A stretch of DNA of 11,448 bases from CAZRGV01 sp964599655 (GTDB lineage: Bacteria; Planctomycetota; Planctomycetia; Isosphaerales; Isosphaeraceae), in NCBI GenBank assembly GCA_964599655.1, contig CAZRGV010000167.1, positions 1 to 11,448 on the forward strand, read 5' to 3'. The notes under the pieces were generated by a model. The model did not search any database. It saw only the letters and a list, made by a program, of their open reading frames with translations, and had not been told where the DNA came from. The position numbers and the translations under genes are program-made. Every line of letters starts with the position of its first letter. The first letter of the stretch is position 1. Below, piece after piece: positions 7,430 to 11,448 of the stretch.

Positions 7430-8383
7430 ATGAGCCTCGACGACCTGCTCGACCTGATCCGTTGCCCACGCTGTCGCGGCGTGCTGCGAGCCGCCGAGGC
7501 CGATCCGCCGCGCCTTCGTTGCCAGGGCTGCGGCGAGGTGTTTCCGATCGTCGAGGACGTTCCCCGGCTCGCGGGCGAAACCTACGTCGCCAGCTTCGGC
7601 CGCCAGTGGAACCGCTACGACGTGGCCAGGCCCGAGGAAGACGAGGCGGTCTTCCGGGTCAAGACCGGGCTCGATCCCCGCGCTCTGGCTGGCCGGCTCG
7701 TGCTCGACGCCGGTTGCGGCGGCGGCCGCTATGCCCGATTGCTCGGCCAGCACGGCGCGAGGGTCTTGGGCGTCGACCTGAGCGCGGCTGTGGAAAAGGC
7801 CGCGACGCTCTGCCGCGACTTGCCCAACGTCCGGATCGTTCAGGCCGACCTGCTCAACCTGCCCCTGGCCGACCATCGGTTCGACCTCGTGTTCTCGATC
7901 GGCGTGCTGCACCACAGCCCCGACCCTCGACGGGCGTTCGCGCAGGTCGCGTCGAAGGTCCGGCCGGGCGGCCGATTGGCGGTCTGGCTCTACCGCAAGA
8001 ACACCCTGCCCCAGGAGTGGATCAACTCGGGCCTCCGGGCGATCACCAGCCGCTTGCCCGCCCGCTGGCTCGAATTCGCCTCGGTGGGCCTGGGCCTGCT
8101 GGGTGGCATTCCCGGGCTGAACCGGACCGCCAACAAGGTCGTCAACTTCTCGAACCACCCGGACTGGACCCTTCGCGTCTGCGACAACTTCGACTGGTAC
8201 GCCCCTCGATACCAGTCGCACCACACGGTCGAGGAGCTGACGCGCTGGTTCATGGAGGAGGGTTTCGAGAACGTGGTCGAGCTGCCACCGGCCAAACACG
8301 GGCGGTTCTACGACTGGACCTACCGCCACAACCTCATCATCGGCAGCGGCGTGAACGTGGCGGGGACCCGCCGCGGAGCGTGA
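7430..8383 (+). CDS. Trm112-like zinc ribbon + class I SAM methyltransferase
   Basis: A 317-residue cytosolic protein. Residues 1-50 form a Trm112/YcaR-like segment with four cysteines (C12, C15, C31, C34), expected to bind zinc. SAM-binding motif I is VLDAGCGGG (91-99), with LGVDLS as motif II. VLHHSPDPRRAF and VRPGGRLAVWLYRK form the post-motif region typical of Methyltransf_11 enzymes. The C-terminal half (FDWYAPRYQSHHTVEEL) resembles small-molecule or glycan methyltransferases; the substrate is unknown. I start at ATG 7430 because similarity begins there (MSLDDLLDLIRCPRC). The open frame extends to 7148, but that part overlaps a terminator and reads as junk. No clear ribosome site is present; a -10-like TACACT 7 bases upstream suggests the message could be leaderless. 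It converges on the metalloprotease gene. Confidence 0.87.
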   Translation: MSLDDLLDLIRCPRCRGVLRAAEADPPRLRCQGCGEVFPIVEDVPRLAGETYVASFGRQWNRYDVARPEEDEAVFRVKTGLDPRALAGRLVLDAGCGGGRYARLLGQHGARVLGVDLSAAVEKAATLCRDLPNVRIVQADLLNLPLADHRFDLVFSIGVLHHSPDPRRAFAQVASKVRPGGRLAVWLYRKNTLPQEWINSGLRAITSRLPARWLEFASVGLGLLGGIPGLNRTANKVVNFSNHPDWTLRVCDNFDWYAPRYQSHHTVEELTRWFMEEGFENVVELPPAKHGRFYDWTYRHNLIIGSGVNVAGTRRGA

Positions 8384-8416
8384 GACCTCGGCACGCCATC
8401 GCGTACCAAGAATCGG

Positions 8417-8437
8417 CGCCTTCTTGCCGTCAAGGCG
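8417..8437 (+). terminator. Weak hairpin after the methyltransferase gene
   Basis: CGCCTT (8417-8422) can pair with AAGGCG (8432-8437) around a nine-base loop, 33 bases after the methyltransferase stop codon. The tail is short (TTCC), and an alternative pairing CTTG/CAAG competes, so terminator function is doubtful. Confidence 0.25.
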
Positions 8438-8455
8438 TTCCGGACGTGGGGAACC

Positions 8456-8502
8456 CGGAAAAGTACACCGCGACGGGAGACGGCGAGCGCCTCACGTCGC
8501 GG
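8456..8502 (-). terminator. Hairpin terminator after the metalloprotease gene
   Basis: On the minus strand CCGCGACG (8502-8495) pairs perfectly with CGTCGCGG (8475-8468), 8 base pairs around a 19-base loop that can itself pair in part. TGTACTTTTCC follows as a T-rich tail. It lies 55 bases after the metalloprotease stop codon. Confidence 0.5.
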
Positions 8503-8556
8503 ACGCATCGAACACGAACTCGAGGGAGACAGGAACGCGGGAGCCGAATCCGACGC

Positions 8557-9642
8557 TCAGGCGGCGGCTCGGCGGCGGCGTCGGGCGTAGAGCAGGCCGA
8601 TCAGGGCGCCGAAGCCGGCGGTCGCCAGCGTGGTGGGCTCGGGCACGGGGGTCCGCAGGTTGTAGCCGATGACGTCGAAGGCGCGGATGTCGGTGGCCGA
8701 GATCGCGAGCAACTCGCCAGGCGCGGCGGTCGGGTCCATGATGCCGATGCCTAGGTTGTCCTTCCAGTGGCTGGCCTGACGGCCGTCCCCGAAGTTCACG
8801 CCGGTCGAGAAGGTGGTGATGCTGGTCACTCCGCCGTCAATCGAGAAATACTTGGAGCGGGTGTCGGCCGTCCAGTCGAGGGCGCCCGACTGGACGCTCA
8901 GGCTCGAGTAGCGGTAGAGGTCGAGCGTGCTGACGAAGGTAAACTGGTTGTCGTTGAACGGGCCGTTCAGGGGGGGGCTGTTGATGTCGAGAATGTCGAC
9001 GCCGCTGATGAAGCCCAGCGCGTGCCCGATCTCGTGCGCCGCCACGCCCACGAAGTCGAACGCGTTCGCGTTGATGCCGTCGGTCGGATCGAAGTCCCAG
9101 GTGAAACCCGTGCTGAACGAAATCGAGGCGTCCATGGCCGCGGCGCCACCGGCGATCAGCCCCAGCGCCTTGGCGTTGGCGTTGGTCATGCGAATGGTCG
9201 TGTTGTTGGCGCCGCCGTCATTGTCCACGTACGGCGTGGCGCTGCCGGCCCCGTTGGGATTGTCCGAAGTCCGGTTGATCAGCAGATTCAAGGGACCACC
9301 CTGAAGGTTCGCGGTGGCCGTGTTGTCGTCGGCCGACGTCTGGTCGGCGATCAGCGCGTTGCGGACGTTCGCATACGCGTAGTTGGCCTGCACCGAAGAC
9401 GTCGACCCAAGGATTCCCGGGCCGAGCGCGGTGAAGTCGATGTTGATGTTCACCGTGATGTTGTCATCGAACAGGTCCGACCAGCGGGCTCCCGCGGCGG
9501 CGAAACCGTCAATGGCCTGCTGACTCATGCCCGCCGCGGGGATGAAATTGAAGGTCAGGCCGGCCCGGGCCTGGTCCACCACTCCCGCCAGCAACATCAG
9601 TGCTGCCGCGCACCCGATCACGCGACGCGTCCCTACTCTCAT
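8557..9642 (-). CDS. PEP-CTERM metalloprotease (NF038122-like)
   Basis: A 361-residue exported protein. The signal peptide is residues 1-27 (basic start, hydrophobic AAALMLLAGVV, cut after ARA). The zinc-protease motif AAHEIGHALGF has H203, E204 and H207. A possible Met-turn GIMDPT follows about 110 residues later, after ASHWKDNLG. The protein ends with a PEP-CTERM sorting tag: VPEPTTL at about 333-339, a hydrophobic stretch and an RRRRR cluster. Exosortase is expected to cut the tag; none is encoded here. The domain is rich in Asn, Asp, Thr and Gly, like other secreted planctomycete proteins. In the metzincin pattern HExxHxxGxxH/D the last ligand position is Ser here, and Asp three residues further on could substitute. 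The start has AGGAG (9653-9649) 6 bases before the ATG. The substrate is unknown. Family assignment from memory of PEP-CTERM metalloproteases. Confidence 0.88.
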   Translation of the reverse strand: MRVGTRRVIGCAAALMLLAGVVDQARAGLTFNFIPAAGMSQQAIDGFAAAGARWSDLFDDNITVNINIDFTALGPGILGSTSSVQANYAYANVRNALIADQTSADDNTATANLQGGPLNLLINRTSDNPNGAGSATPYVDNDGGANNTTIRMTNANAKALGLIAGGAAAMDASISFSTGFTWDFDPTDGINANAFDFVGVAAHEIGHALGFISGVDILDINSPPLNGPFNDNQFTFVSTLDLYRYSSLSVQSGALDWTADTRSKYFSIDGGVTSITTFSTGVNFGDGRQASHWKDNLGIGIMDPTAAPGELLAISATDIRAFDVIGYNLRTPVPEPTTLATAGFGALIGLLYARRRRRAAA

Positions 9643-9719
9643 GGGGGGCTCCTGCGTTGAGATCCCGACACCGGGCCCGTCGACACTGACGAATAGGACG
9701 CCCGAGTGCCACGCAGCAC
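9639..9719 (-). CDS. Possible 26-codon leader ORF coupled to the metalloprotease start
   Basis: On the minus strand AAGGAGGT (9736-9729), the best possible ribosome site, lies 9 bases before a GTG at 9719. That GTG opens 26 codons (beginning MLRGTRASYSSV, ending SQRRSPP) with no internal stop and ends in TGA that overlaps the metalloprotease ATG as ATGA. Such overlap is typical of translational coupling. The peptide has no recognisable domain. The perfect ribosome site could instead be chance or serve another role, so existence of this gene is tentative. Confidence 0.3.
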   Translation of the reverse strand: MLRGTRASYSSVSTGPVSGSQRRSPP

Positions 9720-9749
9720 TTTAGAGAGACCTCCTTCCGTTTTGCAAAT

Positions 9750-9774
9750 AAAAAATCACCATCGGTGTTTTTTT
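9750..9774. terminator. A-tract/T-tract hairpin, possible bidirectional terminator or leader element
   Basis: The sequence runs A-tract, then CACC-ATC-GGTG, then T-tract; the A and T tracts can extend the stem beyond a single T-T mismatch. It has a U-run after the stem on both strands. It lies about 14 bases upstream of the AAGGAGGT site of the metalloprotease leader on the minus strand. It may be a second terminator for the SMP-30 gene or an element of the metalloprotease leader. The stem core is only 4 base pairs. Confidence 0.35.
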
Positions 9775-9861
9775 GAATCACGTGACAGACAAAAATTGCC
9801 TTGCTCATGGGTTATATGAGGTATTGCACATCACGAGGAAAACGTCCCCAGGCTCATGGAT

Positions 9862-9883
9862 CACACAAACATGCACACAAACA
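9862..9883. repeat. Direct repeat CACACAAACA x2
   Basis: CACACAAACA occurs at 9862-9871 and again at 9874-9883, two bases apart. Read on the minus strand this is a doubled TGTTTGTGTG directly after the SMP-30 terminator stem, forming its U-rich tail twice over. Confidence 0.9.
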
Positions 9884-9921
9884 GGGCGACAAGCCGGCGT
9901 GGCGCCGGGTGTGTCGCCCTG
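9882..9921 (-). terminator. Long hairpin terminator of the SMP-30-like gene
   Basis: CAGGGCGACA (9882-9891) pairs perfectly with TGTCGCCCTG (9912-9921). Inside, CCGGCG (9894-9899) pairs with CGCCGG (9903-9908) around a TGG loop, so 16 base pairs form with one small internal loop. On the minus strand it lies 37 bases after the SMP-30 stop codon and is followed by TGTTTGTGTG-type T-rich sequence. Confidence 0.8.
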
Positions 9922-9957
9922 AACGCAGGGAAACGAAACGGTCAAGCCATCACGCCA

Positions 9958-10878
9958 TCAATCGCGAGGTGGCCAGAGGTGGTGGCCGGTCATGTTGGTC
10001 TGGATGCGGTAGAGGCTCTTGCCGGCGGTGATGTAGAGGGTCTTGCGGTCGGGGCCGCCGAACTCGACGTTGGTGGGGGTTTCGGGGGTGGCGATGAAGC
10101 CGACGGGGATGCCATTTGGGTCGTAGATATAAACACCGGAGAGAGAGCCGCCGCCGGCCGACGCGACGATCAGGCCGTCGGTGGTGACGGTCATCCCGTC
10201 GATCCCCCGGCCGTCGCCGAAGTTCTTCAGGACGCGGGGCTTGCCGACGTCCCCCTCGGGCGAGAGCGGAAGCGCGAGCAAGGCGCGGCGGGCCGAGCCG
10301 TTGTCGGACACGTACAGGGTCTTGCCGTCGGGGCTGACGGCCAGGCCGTTGGGCTTGCTGGCGGTGGTGTTGAGGCGATGGACCGAGCCGTCGGGGTCGA
10401 TGCGGAAGACCGCCTCGAAGTCGAGCTCGCGGGGCTCGTTGCCGACGTATCGGGGATCGGAAACGTAAACGCGCCCTTTGGCATCCATGGCCACATCATT
10501 GGGGCTGTTGAACCGTTTTCCCTCGAACGAGTCGGCCAGGGTGCGCACGGTGCCGTCGGCCTCGGTGATCGAGACGCGTCTCTTGCCGCCCTCGTTGGCC
10601 CCCTCGGCGGCGACAAGTCGCCCCCTGGGGTCGAAGATCAGGCCGTTGGCGCGGCCGCTCGGCTCGCGAAAGACGGTGGTCTTGCCGGTCGAGGGATCGA
10701 ACCGCATGATCCGGTTGCCGATGTCGGAGAACAGGATCGCGCCATCGCCGGCCAGGGCGCCCCCTTCGGTGAACTCCCCCTCGCCCCAGAGCTTTTCGAG
10801 CGAGGCGTCGGCGGGAATCAGGTCAGCGGGCGGCGCGGAAAGGGCCGTCAGGGTCAAGGTGAGCATCAGGGCAAACAT
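9958..10878 (-). CDS. Exported SMP-30/gluconolactonase-like beta-propeller
   Basis: A 306-residue protein of the SMP-30/gluconolactonase/LRE family: six-bladed propellers with a bound divalent metal that mostly hydrolyse sugar lactones. Family landmarks are present: acidic E38 in EFTEGGAL, then LFSDI; N78 in RANGLIFD; N127 in FNSPNDVAMD; KPNGLAVSPDGKTLYVSDNG (175-194); and D227 in GIDGMTV. These give the expected Glu/Asn/Asn/Asp metal set. The first ~15 residues (MFALMLTLTLTALSA) look like a signal peptide, although no basic residue precedes the hydrophobic run, so export is likely rather than certain. The start is fixed by GGAG 8 bases before ATG 10878; the frame upstream reaches only a TTG at 10932. 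Planctomycetes encode many such proteins, so the actual substrate cannot be named. It is divergent from the DUF1573 lipoprotein gene. Confidence 0.9.
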   Translation of the reverse strand: MFALMLTLTLTALSAPPADLIPADASLEKLWGEGEFTEGGALAGDGAILFSDIGNRIMRFDPSTGKTTVFREPSGRANGLIFDPRGRLVAAEGANEGGKRRVSITEADGTVRTLADSFEGKRFNSPNDVAMDAKGRVYVSDPRYVGNEPRELDFEAVFRIDPDGSVHRLNTTASKPNGLAVSPDGKTLYVSDNGSARRALLALPLSPEGDVGKPRVLKNFGDGRGIDGMTVTTDGLIVASAGGGSLSGVYIYDPNGIPVGFIATPETPTNVEFGGPDRKTLYITAGKSLYRIQTNMTGHHLWPPRD

Positions 10879-10900
10879 CGACGAGACTCCATGCGATGAT

Positions 10901-10912
10901 CCGGGAACCCGG
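10901..10912. repeat. Inverted repeat CCGGG-AA-CCCGG in the SMP-30 leader
   Basis: A perfect 5-base inverted repeat with a two-base spacer lies between the predicted transcription start and the ribosome site of the SMP-30-like gene. It may be a small hairpin or operator; it is short enough to be chance in GC-rich DNA. Confidence 0.4.
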
Positions 10913-10947
10913 TCGCGCGCCGAGCGACGCAACCTCCACGCCCGAAC

Positions 10948-10976
10948 ACGCTAGGGGAGACTCCGCCCCCGGTCAA
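10948..10976 (-). promoter_or_regulatory. Possible promoter of the SMP-30-like gene
   Basis: On the minus strand TTGACC (10976-10971) is followed after 17 bases by TAGCGT (10953-10948). The -35 box is good (5 of 6), the -10 box poor (3 of 6). The leader would be about 63 bases. Confidence 0.35.
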
Positions 10977-11031
10977 GAGTCACCTCCCAGCGGCATTCCC
11001 AGACCAAATGAGATCTTTTCCCATTTTTTCG

Positions 11032-11060
11032 TTGACATCGCGTTCCCCTGGAATGAGAAT
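11032..11060 (+). promoter_or_regulatory. Promoter of the DUF1573 lipoprotein gene
   Basis: A perfect TTGACA (11032-11037) and GAGAAT (11055-11060, 4 of 6) are spaced by exactly 17 bases, preceded by a T-rich stretch (11016-11029). Transcription would begin near 11067, about 66 bases before the ATG at 11133. This placement supports 11133, rather than an earlier codon, as the intended start. Confidence 0.55.
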
Positions 11061-11132
11061 CCGTCAAGATTGCCCGTCCCAAACGGATCCTTGTCATGCT
11101 CGCATCGTTCTCCGTCTCCGGGAGCGAGCTTC

Positions 11133-11448
11133 ATGAATCGACCGACAACCTTCCCTTCGCTCCCCATGGCATGGCATTGCATTGCATTGCATTGATCCTG
11201 ATCTCCGGTTGTGCCTCCTCGACACCGGAGCAGGATCAGGAAATCGAGTCGCTTCTCCGCACGCTCAACACCTCGACCGATCCGGACGAGACGGTCTTTG
11301 ACTTCGGCGCCGTGCTGGCCCGCGGCCAGACCTTGCGGCACGCGTTCACCCTGACCAACCCCACCGACCGGCCCATGCGCCTCCGGAAGGCCGAGGCGCT
11401 TACGCCCTGCTGCTCGTCCATCGGCCCCGTACCGGAATCCGTTCCACC
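11133..11448 (+). CDS. DUF1573 lipoprotein, 3' partial, out of frame at a 5-base repeat
   Basis: The ATG at 11133 has GGGAG 8 bases upstream and a promoter before that. It reads MNRPTTFPSLPMAWHCIALH and stops at TGA 11193-11195, at the end of a pentanucleotide tract. In another frame, open to the window edge, comes LILISGCASSTPEQDQ, then FDFGAVLARGQTLRHAF and TLTNPTDRPMRL, ending near LTPCCSSIGPVP: an ISGC lipobox followed by a DUF1573 domain. Removing one 5-base unit joins the two parts into a normal lipoprotein signal peptide with the lipid-bearing Cys at residue 25. As given, the DUF1573 frame could start only at ATG 11171 (no ribosome site, no basic residue before the core) or ATG 11096 (weak site, acidic leader). 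DUF1573 proteins are exported proteins of unknown function, common in planctomycetes and Bacteroidetes. Confidence 0.75.
11168..11194 (+). repeat. Pentanucleotide tandem repeat (GGCAT)2(TGCAT)3 in the lipoprotein signal peptide
   Basis: Five consecutive 5-base units: GGCAT twice (11168-11177) and TGCAT three times (11178-11192), then TG. The perfect period-5 tract is 11174-11194, just over four copies of GCATT. Because the unit is not a multiple of three, gain or loss of one copy changes the reading frame. Confidence 0.95.

Larger units (their letters stand above)
9643..9957. other. Intergenic region between metalloprotease and SMP-30-like gene
   Basis: This 315-base region holds, from right to left on the minus strand, the SMP-30 terminator (9862-9921), an AT-rich stretch with the hairpin at 9750-9774, and the AAGGAGGT site with the possible leader ORF. 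A -10-like TATAAC (9816-9811, minus) has no matching -35 box. I see no confident promoter for the metalloprotease. Confidence 0.5.

Noticed and set aside
6758..8329. 523-aa minus-strand frame over the Cys-rich and methyltransferase genes
   Set aside because: It spans two well-supported genes and a terminator on the other strand, and its translation shows no recognisable motif.
9778..9785. Palindrome TCACGTGA as an operator
   Set aside because: Eight-base palindromes occur by chance at this scale, and no second copy or promoter alignment supports it.
9509..9808. 99-aa minus-strand frame starting MSKAIFVCHV
   Set aside because: It overlaps the metalloprotease signal-peptide region in another frame, has no ribosome site at its own start, and ends in the coding region; probably chance openness in the AT-rich leader.
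10879..10932. TTG start at 10932 for the SMP-30-like gene
   Set aside because: The ATG at 10878 has GGAG at ideal spacing, and the extra residues would place a hydrophilic stretch before the signal peptide.

Overview
The window looks like chromosomal DNA of a high-GC planctomycete, most likely family Isosphaeraceae. This is an inference from the mix of genes: a PEP-CTERM metalloprotease, a Cys/Pro-rich small secreted protein, a very large AsmA-like protein, a secreted SMP-30-type beta-propeller and a DUF1573 lipoprotein, all in loosely packed single-gene units. It is draft sequence, with a 13-base run of N inside one gene. No rRNA, tRNA, CRISPR array, insertion sequence or prophage gene is visible.

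Layout. Bases 1-327 (+) are the 3' end of an NAD kinase gene. Convergent to it, on the minus strand, lie a 1067-aa AsmA/YhdP-like envelope protein (394-3597), a GT39-type membrane glycosyltransferase (3688-4986, containing the N gap) and tilS, the tRNA-Ile lysidine synthetase (5115-6530). The order of transcription is tilS, GT39, AsmA, but GT39 and AsmA each seem to have their own promoter, so this may not be one operon. Divergent from tilS are a 108-aa Cys/Pro-rich exported protein (6800-7126) with a promoter and a strong terminator, then a zinc-ribbon plus SAM methyltransferase (7430-8383). Convergent to that is a PEP-CTERM metalloprotease (8557-9642, -), preceded by a possible short leader ORF. 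Next is a secreted SMP-30/gluconolactonase-like propeller (9958-10878, -) with a long hairpin terminator. Divergent from it, running off the right edge, is a DUF1573 lipoprotein gene (from 11133, +).

How the genes relate. There is no single pathway. Housekeeping functions (NADP synthesis, tRNA modification) are mixed with envelope and export functions: lipid-bridge-like AsmA protein, lipid-linked sugar transfer, PEP-CTERM protease, lipoprotein and secreted propeller.

Most notable observation. The DUF1573 lipoprotein has a well-placed ribosome binding site and ATG at 11133, but that frame stops after 20 codons at the end of a tandem pentanucleotide tract. Removing one 5-base unit joins the start exactly to the lipobox and the DUF1573 frame. 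This is what a slipped-strand (phase-variable) ON/OFF switch would look like, caught OFF; a sequencing or assembly error in the repeat is the main alternative. Also worth a look are five repeated ~125-residue modules in the AsmA protein, a possible ATGA-coupled leader ORF before the metalloprotease, and the regular cysteine spacing of the small exported protein.
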